Positions 31,459-40,242 of a stretch of 53,601 bases of DNA are shown piece by piece (within the stretch, counting starts at the first letter, position 1; every line of letters begins with the position of its first letter). A program made the position numbers and the translations under genes. This stretch comes from Lysobacterales bacterium. Lineage in GTDB: Bacteria > Pseudomonadota > Gammaproteobacteria > Xanthomonadales > SZUA-5. The notes under the pieces are model-generated. The model did not search any database, was not told where the DNA came from, and worked only from the letters and a program-made list of their open reading frames with translations. The DNA lies in the NCBI GenBank assembly GCA_022844135.1, contig JALHMG010000009.1, positions 87,795 to 141,395 on the forward strand, in the 5' to 3' direction.

Positions 31459-31712
31459 CTAGCCCGCATATTTCATGAGGAAACGCGGAAGATCGCGAAG
31501 GGCTTTGCGCCGGAATCGAGGCGCGAGGAGGAGGAATGGTTGTTCCATTGGGACGACGAGCAACGAAGAGTCCGGCGCAAAGAACGAGCGAGGGCCGTGT
31601 TAGCGAGGAAATGGCAGCGAACACTCTGTCAGTACGACCAACTCGATGATTTCCACGCCGTAACAACGAAATCAAGCCATTTCATCGCGACCTCATGAAA
31701 TATGCGGGCTAG
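31459..31712 (+). mobile_element. MITE copy A (254 bp)
   Basis: The ends are perfect 22-bp inverted repeats that start with CTAGCCCGCATATTTCATG. CTAG at both ends may be a 4-bp target duplication. The copies at 48501-48754 and 53483-53601 are homologous, in the opposite orientation. No transposase is encoded; an open frame inside lacks its own start. The element fills much of the 566-bp gap 31322-31887, which otherwise shows nothing. Confidence 0.9.
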
Positions 31713-31887
31713 TGTGTGGTGTCCCAAAAACAACTGGAATTATGTCCGCGTCTTTCGACCCCATGCGGCGTTGCTCCTCGTCGCCATAGAAGACCTATTC
31801 CTCCTCGCCGCGCCTTGCTTGGCGCCAGAATCCATTGGAAACATTGTTCAACTTAGTTGCGGAACACCACACCAGGCTGGAGTAGCC

Positions 31888-33720
31888 ATGAACGCATTTT
31901 GGTTGTTGCTTGCAATGCATGCCGCCAGCGACGCGCCGGCGCCAATCATCGAAAACTGTCAGCCGATCTGGGTGACGATCACCGCCGAGGCCACACAGCT
32001 CGAACGCGACTTCAGCGGTTGCAAGGGCGGTGACCTGACGTGGAGCCCGCCTGAAGCGTGGGCCTTCGATACGGATATCTACACCTTGGAGACGGCGCGT
32101 TATGGCACTGTCTCAGCGCGCCCGATGGGCGAACAGGTTGAAGTGCGCTTTCAACCGCGCGATGGCGACAAGGAGTTGACGGCCATCCTCGCGATGGGCG
32201 CCGAAGGCACCGTCGATGGCTACACCGTGCGTTTGCGTAGCGGCGGGGAACCGACGATCGCAATCCAAGCCAAGAACGTTTCGGTGCGCGAGGTTGCCGT
32301 TGCCATCGCGGCACTGCAGGACGCCACGCTGATCGGCGCTGAGCATCTGGGCGAGCAAGGTGTCACCTTTAACTTCCAAAGCATCTCCGCCACCTCAGTC
32401 TGGGCCTTGATCGGCGATGTAGGCGAGGTCTACGCGCGCTATTGGCCCGAGGAGAACACGGTACGCATATGGCCGGGCGAAACGCCGGATGCGGCGATCA
32501 AGCCCGGATTGCGAATGGCGACGCCAAGCACCGCGGCGATGCCGAATCTACCCGCGGTCTATGCCATGCAGGCTGCGGCAGAACAGGCCTGCGCCGCCGA
32601 TCCGCCGAGCTGCGTCGCCGCGCATCAGCAGCTGCTGGCGTACACCGATTCCTTTGCCACGATTGTGCGCGACATGCGCTTGGAATCGTTGCTGGCGCTC
32701 ATCGCCGCGCAGGCCCCGAACGGAAGTCGCGACGCCGCCGCGCAAGCGGATCGCAACCTCGTGGCGCATCTGCAGAAGTATCCGCCGGCGTCGTCGACGC
32801 TCGAATACTTGCAGACAGCGATCGATCTGCCCGCGCCGAAGAGCAGCGAGGCGTTGGCGTCGTTAGCCGAGGCGCAGATCAATGCTTCACCACCGCAGCA
32901 AGTGCGCCTGCGTGCGATTGCTTTGGCTGCGCTGACGTTGCAGATGGAAGCCGATCAGAGCGATGCCTTCGAGCGACTGCAGAGGCTGCAGGAGCGCTAC
33001 ATGACGCTCGATCTGGCGCTGGATGACACCGATCCCGCGTTACTGCCGATTGATCTGGGCGATGAGCAGCTGACCCTGGCGCGAACCTCCGTGGGTCGCG
33101 CCGCATCGCGTGTGGCCGATGCTTTACTGAAGCGCGAGCAGTGGGTCGATGCGAGCTACGCTCTGTTCGTGGCCGCGAACAACAGCGACGACCCAGGACT
33201 CATCCGGTTGACCGAAGTGCGCATGGCGCGCGTGCTGATCCGCCTCGGGCAGCTGGATTCCGCGCTGGCGATGGTGGAGCGTATCGACTGTGGCGACAAC
33301 GTGCCGGTCTGCGAAATCGAAAGCGACTTGCGCCCGGCGTTGCTGCTCGCGCTCAACCGCACTTCCGAAGCGCGCAGCGCCTGGGTTGAGATCGACCAAT
33401 GCCCACTGCGCAACGCCAGCGACCGGGCATTGCTCGATGCTCTTGGTGGCGAAAATCCGCCTCTACCGAAGTCCGGCAGCGATTGCGGGCTGCGCGGCAC
33501 GCTGGCGGAGTTGGTGCTCGATGCGCTACCGGATGCTGCAGAGCCATGGCAGCACCGGCTGCTCGCAGAAAGCTACCTGTCGCGTTACGTCGCCCGCGGC
33601 GACGAGACCTTTCGCACCGTTGCTCGCCAGCACTTCGATGCGGCACTCACAGCCGCGGCTGATGAGCAAGTGCGAACCGTACTGAAGGCACGGATCGCGC
33701 GTCTGGATCAGGCTCGATAA
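31888..33720 (+). CDS. Secreted protein with STN-like domain and helical repeats
   Basis: The 610-aa protein begins with a short hydrophobic signal-like segment (MNAFWLLLAMHAASDA), suggesting export. Residues about 125-190 (IQAKNVSVREVAVAIAALQD and FQSISATSVWALIGDVGEVY) resemble a secretin/TonB short N-terminal (STN) domain. From about 220 on the protein is alanine-rich and helical, like TPR or Sel1 repeats, with several cysteines near the end (CGDNVPVCE, CPLRNAS, CGLRG). No family could be named. The ATG at 31888 is chosen because of GGAG before it. The longer open frame upstream would include the MITE end. It may belong to an envelope assembly; context does not help. Confidence 0.6.
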   Translation: MNAFWLLLAMHAASDAPAPIIENCQPIWVTITAEATQLERDFSGCKGGDLTWSPPEAWAFDTDIYTLETARYGTVSARPMGEQVEVRFQPRDGDKELTAILAMGAEGTVDGYTVRLRSGGEPTIAIQAKNVSVREVAVAIAALQDATLIGAEHLGEQGVTFNFQSISATSVWALIGDVGEVYARYWPEENTVRIWPGETPDAAIKPGLRMATPSTAAMPNLPAVYAMQAAAEQACAADPPSCVAAHQQLLAYTDSFATIVRDMRLESLLALIAAQAPNGSRDAAAQADRNLVAHLQKYPPASSTLEYLQTAIDLPAPKSSEALASLAEAQINASPPQQVRLRAIALAALTLQMEADQSDAFERLQRLQERYMTLDLALDDTDPALLPIDLGDEQLTLARTSVGRAASRVADALLKREQWVDASYALFVAANNSDDPGLIRLTEVRMARVLIRLGQLDSALAMVERIDCGDNVPVCEIESDLRPALLLALNRTSEARSAWVEIDQCPLRNASDRALLDALGGENPPLPKSGSDCGLRGTLAELVLDALPDAAEPWQHRLLAESYLSRYVARGDETFRTVARQHFDAALTAAADEQVRTVLKARIARLDQAR

Positions 33721-33770
33721 CTCGGGCGCTTCTGCAACGCCGAGTTGTACTCGCGCTTTGCATCCGCCAT

Positions 33771-33799
33771 CAGGAGAACCCGCACCGCGGGTTCTCCTG
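33771..33799. terminator. Perfect hairpin between convergent genes
   Basis: Arms of 13 bases (CAGGAGAACCCGC and complement) around ACC. It lies between the ends of the STN-like gene and sat/cysC, where a bidirectional terminator would be useful. A T-run is missing, so it may be only a repeat. Confidence 0.55.
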
Positions 33800-33805
33800 T
33801 CAACC

Positions 33806-35539
33806 TCAGATCACCCCGCGCGTCGCCAGCAACTCCAAAACTTGACGCGCGAGGTCGGCCGGTTCGCCGTTGCCGCCATCGAGCCGCAGCGCCGGGTTCT
33901 CAGGCACCTCATACGGATCGCTGATGCCGGTGAACTGCTTGATCTCACCGCTGCGCGCTTTGGCATACAGGCCTTTGCGATCGCGCGCTTCGCAGTCTTC
34001 CAGCGAGGTGCTGACGTGGATTTCCACGTACTCGCCGCCGGCCTCCAGCGCGAGCTTCTTCACTTCGCTGCGCGCTGCGGCGAACGGAGCGATCGGGGCG
34101 CACACGGCGATGCCGCCGTGGCGCGCGACTTCGCCGGCGACGAAGCCGATGCGCGTGACATTGGCATCGCGTTCCTCGCGCGAAAAACCCAGGCCCTTGG
34201 ACAAATGCTTGCGCACGACGTCGCCATCGAGCAGCGTCACCGGGCGTGCCGAGCGCTCCAGAATCAAGCTGATCAGCGCGTTGGCAAGCGTCGATTTGCC
34301 CGAGCCGGATAGACCGGTGAACAACACCACCGCACCTTTTGGCGCCGCGCCCGGATGACGTTCGCGCAGCACATCGACGACCGCCGGAAAGCTGAACCAC
34401 GCCGGGATCTCGGCGCCAGTCGACAAACGTTGGCGCAGTTCGGTACCCGAGATATCGGTGATCTCATCGTCGGGCTTTGCCTCGGGTGCCGGCAAATAGC
34501 CTTGGCGTTTGGCCGAATACACGTAGGCCGGAAACGCGACGATTTCAATGCCGAGTTCGCTGGCGTGTTGCTGCACCAGTTCCTGCGCAGCCAGCGGGGC
34601 GTAGAACGGCTTACCTGATTTGTCGTTGCCAGGTCCGGCGTGATCGCGGCCGATGATGAAGTGCGTGGCGCCGTAGTTTTTGCGAATGATCGCGTGCCAC
34701 AGGGCCTCGCGCGGGCCGGCCATGCGCATCGCCAGCGGTAACAACGACAGCTTCGCGGCGCCCGGCGCGTAATACGGCAGCACCGCCTGGTAGCAGCGCA
34801 CGCGCGTGAAGTGATCGATATCGCCGGGTTTGGTTTGCCCGACAACCGGGTGCAACAGAAGTTTGGCGCCGACGCTTTCCGCCGCGCGTTGCGTGAGTTC
34901 GAAGTGCGCTCGATGCAGCGGATTGCGGGTCTGGAAGGCGACGATTCGCGTCCAGCCGTTCGCCGCAAACCAGGCGCGCAACGCCGCCGGCGAGTGCCGA
35001 TCGCTGCGGAAGTCGAAATGCCGCGGCAGTTCGATGCCGCGCACACGACCGCCCAGATACACCGGCTGCGTATGGCCAAGCAAGGCCGCAACGCCCGGAT
35101 GCGCAACGTCGGTGGTGCCATACACACCCTGCGCCTCGGCGTGCCGATCCGGGGTGTAAATCGATTCCACATCGAGGATCGCCAGCGGTGCGCCTTCGAT
35201 GTCTTTGAGCGCGATCGACTGGCCAACGGCAACGCGCGACGCGAACTCCGCCGACACATCGAGCACAATCGGGATCGGCCACAGCGCGCCGTCCGCGAGC
35301 CTGAGCTCAGTCACGACGCGCTGGTAGTCGCGCTCAGTCAAGAAGCCCGTCAGCGGCGAAAAAGCGCCGGTGAGCAGCAGCTCAAGATCGTTCAATTGCC
35401 GCGGCGTGAGATCGTGCGCGATGAGCGAGGCCGCCTCGCGTTTGGCGTTCGCAAGTTCATGCTCGGCCAGCAAGAGGTTCTGCAGCTCGCCGCCGTGCGC
35501 GGCGAACGTTGGGGTGGTGGACAAGAGAGCGTGGGGCAT
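33806..35539 (-). CDS. Bifunctional sulfate adenylyltransferase / APS kinase
   Basis: This fusion of ATP sulfurylase (Sat, residues 1 to about 395) with APS kinase (CysC, about 400-577) converts sulfate to APS and then PAPS. Sat has QTRNPLHRAHF (203) and GRDHAGPG (297), the nucleotide and sulfate binding motifs. CysC has Walker A GLSGSGKS (409), LDGDVVRKHLSKGLGFSREER and the C-terminal DPYEVPENP. A Shine-Dalgarno sequence (AGGAAA) precedes the ATG at 35539. It closes the minus-strand cys cluster, 233 bp after cysH. The heterodimeric CysD/CysN of many gammaproteobacteria is not used here. The PAPS product fits the PAPS-type CysH next to it. Confidence 0.95.
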   Translation of the reverse strand: MPHALLSTTPTFAAHGGELQNLLLAEHELANAKREAASLIAHDLTPRQLNDLELLLTGAFSPLTGFLTERDYQRVVTELRLADGALWPIPIVLDVSAEFASRVAVGQSIALKDIEGAPLAILDVESIYTPDRHAEAQGVYGTTDVAHPGVAALLGHTQPVYLGGRVRGIELPRHFDFRSDRHSPAALRAWFAANGWTRIVAFQTRNPLHRAHFELTQRAAESVGAKLLLHPVVGQTKPGDIDHFTRVRCYQAVLPYYAPGAAKLSLLPLAMRMAGPREALWHAIIRKNYGATHFIIGRDHAGPGNDKSGKPFYAPLAAQELVQQHASELGIEIVAFPAYVYSAKRQGYLPAPEAKPDDEITDISGTELRQRLSTGAEIPAWFSFPAVVDVLRERHPGAAPKGAVVLFTGLSGSGKSTLANALISLILERSARPVTLLDGDVVRKHLSKGLGFSREERDANVTRIGFVAGEVARHGGIAVCAPIAPFAAARSEVKKLALEAGGEYVEIHVSTSLEDCEARDRKGLYAKARSGEIKQFTGISDPYEVPENPALRLDGGNGEPADLARQVLELLATRGVI

Positions 35540-35744
35540 GTTGAGGGTTTCCTGAGGTTATCGTTTTTTTGGTTAGACGACTTGTAGTGGCAGTCAGCAG
35601 CTTTGGGCTCTTTGGGCGACCTGATTGCAGACTGATATCGCCCGTCCCCGCCGGACGGGGACGGAACTGGCACGGTTCTGATCGTGCGTTGTTATCGGGA
35701 GATGGCAGCCGCTTATCGATACCACTTGAATCGCTTCTTCCAAG

Positions 35745-35772
35745 AACCGAGAACCAACAACCAAGCACCCGC
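35745..35772 (+). repeat. Heptad array abutting the cysH stop codon
   Basis: AACCGAG, AACCAAC, AACCAAG and CACCCGC are contiguous on the plus strand, and the next three bases are the cysH stop (35773-35775). The rest of the 233-bp gap between cysH and sat/cysC shows no gene. Confidence 0.85.
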
Positions 35773-36495
35773 TCACCCGTGAAGTCCGCATTCGCGCTTG
35801 AGCCCGAAGAAGCGTGTCGCTTCCTCACTGATCCCCTCGCTCAGCGGACGCGTGGTGTGGGTGTCGCCGATCGACACATAGCCCTCGTCCCAGAGCGGGT
35901 GGTAAGGCAAATCGAAGCGCTGCAGGTATTGGTGCAGATCGCGGTTGCTTTGGTCAAAAAGCGGGTGGACTTTGATGCGCCCACGCTTGTGCTCGACGGG
36001 TTCGATGGCTGCGCGGGAGGCCGATTGGCTGCGCCTCAGGCCCGAAAACCAGGTGCCAACGTGCAACTCCTCAAGCGCGCGCTGGAACGGCTCGACCTTG
36101 TGGAACTGGTTGTAGCGCTCGATACCGTCGAGACCCTGCTCCCACAACTTGCCATGCCGCGCCTCAAAATGCGCGGCGCTGATCGCAGGGCGATAGATGC
36201 GCAAATCGGCATTGAAGCGCGTCTGCAAATCGTCGATGAAGCGATAGGTTTCTGGAAACAGATAACCGGTGTCGACCAGCACCACCGGCGTGTGCGGCGC
36301 CTGGCTCAGCACCAGATGCAGCATCACCGCCGACTGCGCGCCGAAACTTGAAGACAGGACGTGCGCGCCAGGCAGCTCGCGCAGCGCTTTGGCCACACGC
36401 TCGGCGGGCGACAGCGCGTACCACTGCGCCAGATCGTTTTCGGCATCGGGTGCGGCCAACGCCTCACCGCTCCAGGGTTCGACATCCAGTGTCAT
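35773..36495 (-). CDS. cysH: Phosphoadenosine phosphosulfate reductase
   Basis: CysH reduces PAPS to sulfite with thioredoxin or glutaredoxin. The 240-aa protein has the PP-loop motif [24 protein letters not shown] and the catalytic C-terminal ECGLHG. The paired cysteines CC...CxxC of APS reductases are missing (FHKVEPF instead), so it is the PAPS type without an Fe-S cluster. The ATG at 36495 overlaps the cysI stop as ATGA and has AAGGA six bases upstream. An ATG two codons further up is possible but its spacing is poor. It is translationally coupled to cysI. Confidence 0.94.
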   Translation of the reverse strand: MTLDVEPWSGEALAAPDAENDLAQWYALSPAERVAKALRELPGAHVLSSSFGAQSAVMLHLVLSQAPHTPVVLVDTGYLFPETYRFIDDLQTRFNADLRIYRPAISAAHFEARHGKLWEQGLDGIERYNQFHKVEPFQRALEELHVGTWFSGLRRSQSASRAAIEPVEHKRGRIKVHPLFDQSNRDLHQYLQRFDLPYHPLWDEGYVSIGDTHTTRPLSEGISEEATRFFGLKRECGLHG

Positions 36496-38147
36496 AGCCA
36501 TTCCTTGTTGACGCGGCGGGTGAAGTCGCCGAAGGGTTCAGATGGACCGCGCTCGGCGGTGTAACGCGCAAACCAACCGTCGAGCACGCTCAGGATTTGC
36601 GTCTCGTCGATGTTCTCGTGCGCTAATACATTCAGGCGTTCGCCGATCAAATCGCCGCCGAGATGCAGGTTGTAGCGCCCAGGCGCTTTGCCCACGAGAC
36701 CAATTTCCGCCAAATAGGGCCGCGCGCAGCCGTTCGGGCAGCCGGTGATGCGCAGACCGATCGGCTCGGCGCTCAATGCGTGTTTGCCGAGCAGTGTTTC
36801 GATCTTGCTCAGCAGCTCCGGCAGGTAGCGCTCGGCCTCGGCCATCGCCAGCGGACAGGTGGGTAAGGCCACGCAGGCAAGCGCGCGCTGGCGCAATGGC
36901 GTGGCGCCGCTGCCATCGTGCACGCCATGTGCGGCGAGGATCGCGTCGATCTGCGCGCGTGCAGCGTTCGGCACATTAGCGACGATCAGGTTCTGATTCG
37001 GCGTGATGCGGAAATCGCCTTGGTGAACCTGTGCGATCGCACGCAGCGCGCTGGCCCAGCGTTTGTCGCCTGTATCGGCAATGCGCCCGGCCTCGATGCG
37101 CAAATTGAGATGCCAGCGGCCATCATGGCCAACGATCCAGCCAAAACGATCGCCGCTTTGGGTGAACACCACCGGGCGTTCGGGCCCCAGCACCACAGCG
37201 CTGCGCGATTCGACCTCACGCTTGAAGACCTCGAGTCCGACGCGATCGATGGTGTACTTCAAGCGCGATTGTTTGCGGTTTTCGCGATTGCCCCAGTCGC
37301 GTTGTGTGGTGACCACGGCTTCGGCAACGCGCAGCAATTGCTCCGGGACGATCGAGCCGATCACCGAGCCGCGTCGCGGATAGGTGGCCGGATCGCCATG
37401 GGTGGCGCCAAGCCCACCGCCAACGCTGACGTTGAAGCCGACCAGTTCGCCGTTTTCGATGATCGCAATGAAGCCCAGATCATGCGCATACACATCGACG
37501 TCGTTAATCGGCGGCACCGCGATGGCGGCTTTGAATTTGCGCGGCAGGTAGGTGGCGCCGTAGATCGGTTCGGCCTCCTCGCCGCCAGCAACCAGCTCGC
37601 CATCCAACCAGATCTCCGCATACGCGCGGGTCTTCGGCAGCAGGTGTTCGGACAGGCGCACGGCCCAGTCGTACGCGACTTGATGCGCACGGCTTTCGAC
37701 CGGATTGGCGCTGGCCATCACGTTGCGATTGACGTCGCCGCAGGCGGCGATGGTGTCCATCAACGTGCGATTGATTGCCGCAATCGTGGCCTTCAATTCG
37801 CGCTTGATCACGCCATGAAACTGGAACGCCTGGCGTGTGGTCAGGCGCAGCGAGCCGTTGCCATAGGTTTGCGCGATAGCGTCCAGCGCCAACCACTGTG
37901 CGGGCGTGCACACGCCGCCGGGCGTTCGCGTGCGAATCATGAAGCTGTAGGCCGGCTCGAGTTTCGCCAGGCGGCGCTCCTCGCGCTGATCGCGATCGTC
38001 CTGCTGATAGCTGCCGTGAAACTTGATCAGCTGCGTGTCGTCGTCCGCCAATGCGCCGGTGACGCGATTGGCGAGGCTGTCGACAATCGAGCCGCGCAAG
38101 TGGCGGCTGCGCTGTTTGATGTGTTCGACGGGGGAGAGGGCGGTCAT
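36492..38147 (-). CDS. cysI: Sulfite reductase hemoprotein beta subunit
   Basis: CysI reduces sulfite to sulfide with siroheme and a 4Fe-4S cluster. The 551 aa are of usual length. The cluster and siroheme cysteines are in CVALPTC (C-x5-C) and GCPNGC (C-x3-C). [14 protein letters not shown] and [12 protein letters not shown] at the N-terminal part bind the substrate side. A GGAG lies 8 bp before the ATG at 38147. It follows cysJ with an 80-bp gap that holds a run of ten cytosines on the coding strand. Confidence 0.96.
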   Translation of the reverse strand: MTALSPVEHIKQRSRHLRGSIVDSLANRVTGALADDDTQLIKFHGSYQQDDRDQREERRLAKLEPAYSFMIRTRTPGGVCTPAQWLALDAIAQTYGNGSLRLTTRQAFQFHGVIKRELKATIAAINRTLMDTIAACGDVNRNVMASANPVESRAHQVAYDWAVRLSEHLLPKTRAYAEIWLDGELVAGGEEAEPIYGATYLPRKFKAAIAVPPINDVDVYAHDLGFIAIIENGELVGFNVSVGGGLGATHGDPATYPRRGSVIGSIVPEQLLRVAEAVVTTQRDWGNRENRKQSRLKYTIDRVGLEVFKREVESRSAVVLGPERPVVFTQSGDRFGWIVGHDGRWHLNLRIEAGRIADTGDKRWASALRAIAQVHQGDFRITPNQNLIVANVPNAARAQIDAILAAHGVHDGSGATPLRQRALACVALPTCPLAMAEAERYLPELLSKIETLLGKHALSAEPIGLRITGCPNGCARPYLAEIGLVGKAPGRYNLHLGGDLIGERLNVLAHENIDETQILSVLDGWFARYTAERGPSEPFGDFTRRVNKEWL

Positions 38148-38194
38148 CGGGCTGCTCCATTTAGCCGTACATCAAGGGGCAGGGGGCGGGAGGC

Positions 38195-38204
38195 GGGGGG
38201 GGGG
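38195..38204. repeat. G10 homopolymer between cysJ and cysI
   Basis: Ten consecutive guanines on the plus strand, inside a wider G-rich stretch (38174-38204). It lies 24 bases past the cysJ stop and 48 before the cysI start. Such runs are prone to slippage, and here it could change mRNA structure or spacing only, not frame. Confidence 0.8.
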
Positions 38205-38227
38205 CCGTCGATGCAATTGCGACCATC

Positions 38228-39964
38228 TCAGTACACATCCCTTCGATAGCGCCCATCCTCAACCAGCGCCGCGACGTAGTCGTCGGCATCGCCGCGCCCG
38301 CGCGCCGATTCGATCGCGGCACGCAAGGCGCGGTCGACGTCCGGCGCCATACGCGTGGCGTCGCCGCACACGTAGATCGACGCACCGCCTTCCAGCCATG
38401 CGTAGATGTCCTGGGCGCGCTCGCTCAGTCGGTGCTGCACGTAGACGCGCTCAGCCTGGTCGCGCGAAAACGCCACGTCCAGGCGCGCCAGATGCCCGCG
38501 TTTGAGCGCGTCCAGCCATTCGGCCTGGTAGAGGAACTGCGAGGCGAAGTGCTGCTCGCCGAAGAACAACCAGTTGCGCCCGCGTGCGCCGCGCTCGGCG
38601 CGCTCTTGCACGAACGCGCGGAATGGCGCCACGCCAGTGCCGGGCCCGATCATGATCAGATCGGTGTCGTCGCCCGGCAGGTGGAAGCGCGGATTGGTCT
38701 CCACATAGGCGCGCACCGGCGACCCGGCGACACTGTCGGCGAGGAAGCGCGACGCGGCGCCGCGCGGATCGACAGCAACGGTCAGGTGCACCTCCGAGCC
38801 GACCGCCAACGCGCTCGACGAAATCGAGTACAGGCGCGGAGCGAGCGGCAGCAGATGCGCGACCAGCCACGCGCCGTCGACGCGCACATCGAACTGCGCC
38901 AGCAACTCGGCGAGCTGTGTGCCGCGCAGCCGCTCCGGCAAATTCGGTGCTGCCAGCCATTCTGCGACGTGCGCAGAACGCTCGGCGAGCGCGGCGACCA
39001 CCGGTTTTGCCAGCCGGGTGATCTCGCGCTCGCGCGTAAGCCAGTCGCGCAGCGAATGCGCAGCGCCACCATGTTCGACGACGGCGGTGCCGTCCGCTCT
39101 GCTGGCAGCGAGGAGCGCATCGACATGGGCAACAGGATTGATCGGCCACACCCCGAGGCTGTCGCCCGGCTGGTAGTGAATACCGCTGCCGTCCAGATCG
39201 AAGACGAGATGGCGAACGTCCTTCAGCGCACTGCGCGTGGTGATGCGCTGGTTCTCGATCAATTCGATCGCGCGCGGCGCATCGCGCGTGACCGCCGCGA
39301 CTCGCGGCTTTAGTGTGGTGACATTGCTGACTGGCGCCGGCGTCAGCCAGGTCTTTGCGAGCAGCAAGGCGGCATCGCGCCAGGGCGCCGCAACGCGCTC
39401 GATATCGACATCGGCCTCGCCCAGATCGAGCACGCGCTCGGCGCCGAGTTCGGCCAGACGCGCATCGACCGCGCGGCCGATGGCGCAAAACCTGGGATAG
39501 GAGGAATCGCCGAGCGCCAGCACCGCAAAGCGCAGTTCTGGCAATCTCGGCGCGCGTGCGCCGAGCAACCCATCGATAAAGCCACGCGCTTCCTCCGGCG
39601 GATCGCCGTCGCCTTGCGTGCTGATCACGAAATAAGCGAGGCGCTCTTTCGCCAGATCTTTGAGCTTCAGATCGCCGGCGTGCACATGGCGCACGGCGTA
39701 CCCCTGGCGCTCGGCGTCGGCGGCCAGCGCCACGGCAACGCGTCGCGCGTTGCCAGTTTGCGAGCCACTGACGATCAGCAGCGTCGGCGCAACCGTCGGC
39801 GCCGAGATCGGCGCAGGCGCGCCGATCTCGGCGCGCGCGGCGAAGTAACCTGCGAGCCACGCCAGTCCACGGGCATCCAGTCCATCCGTCAGCCGCGCCA
39901 AGGCTTCGCTGCGCGCGGCGCCCAATGCAAATTCGGTTTCGGCGGAAACGACTACGGCGGACAT
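38228..39964 (-). CDS. cysJ: Sulfite reductase flavoprotein alpha subunit
   Basis: CysJ passes electrons from NADPH via FAD and FMN to CysI. The 578-aa protein has an N-terminal flavodoxin domain (about 55-195; SGSQTGNARRVA and STQGDGDPPEEA) and a C-terminal ferredoxin-NADP reductase part (RLYSISSS, GPGTGVAPFRAF, IYVCGDATRM, terminal tyrosine). The ATG at 39964 (MSAVVVSAETEF) is chosen. One five codons earlier is possible. It is the first gene of the minus-strand cys cluster. Upstream 39965-40242 (278 bp), shared with the divergent secA, has no recognisable gene or binding site. Confidence 0.95.
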   Translation of the reverse strand: MSAVVVSAETEFALGAARSEALARLTDGLDARGLAWLAGYFAARAEIGAPAPISAPTVAPTLLIVSGSQTGNARRVAVALAADAERQGYAVRHVHAGDLKLKDLAKERLAYFVISTQGDGDPPEEARGFIDGLLGARAPRLPELRFAVLALGDSSYPRFCAIGRAVDARLAELGAERVLDLGEADVDIERVAAPWRDAALLLAKTWLTPAPVSNVTTLKPRVAAVTRDAPRAIELIENQRITTRSALKDVRHLVFDLDGSGIHYQPGDSLGVWPINPVAHVDALLAASRADGTAVVEHGGAAHSLRDWLTREREITRLAKPVVAALAERSAHVAEWLAAPNLPERLRGTQLAELLAQFDVRVDGAWLVAHLLPLAPRLYSISSSALAVGSEVHLTVAVDPRGAASRFLADSVAGSPVRAYVETNPRFHLPGDDTDLIMIGPGTGVAPFRAFVQERAERGARGRNWLFFGEQHFASQFLYQAEWLDALKRGHLARLDVAFSRDQAERVYVQHRLSERAQDIYAWLEGGASIYVCGDATRMAPDVDRALRAAIESARGRGDADDYVAALVEDGRYRRDVY

Positions 39965-40242
39965 GAAGGCTCGGCACAATCAGCGAGCAGCCAGTTTCGC
40001 GACCTTGCGCCTGAGATGGAAAGGACCCGGCGCCATGCCGATATTCCGGATGCTTCTGACAACCGGGAGGAAGCGCGGCAGTCGTCGCGCCACGCTGGTC
40101 TGCGATCGCCCGAGCCTCGCCAATGGCGTTCCACCTTGAATCCCTGAACCATCGCCCCCAAGTCGGGCCCGGCAGCAATAGGGCGCTCCAGAGCGCCTCC
40201 TGTAGACTCGCCACCTTTTCTTTTCGCCTGGTTCTCGCCCAC

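Noticed and set aside
31459-31698. Open frame inside MITE copies A, B and C that gives similar peptides (RIFHEETRKIAKGF, KERARA)
   Set aside because: It lacks its own start inside the element, and base changes between copies are not mainly synonymous, so it looks like repeat similarity and not a gene.
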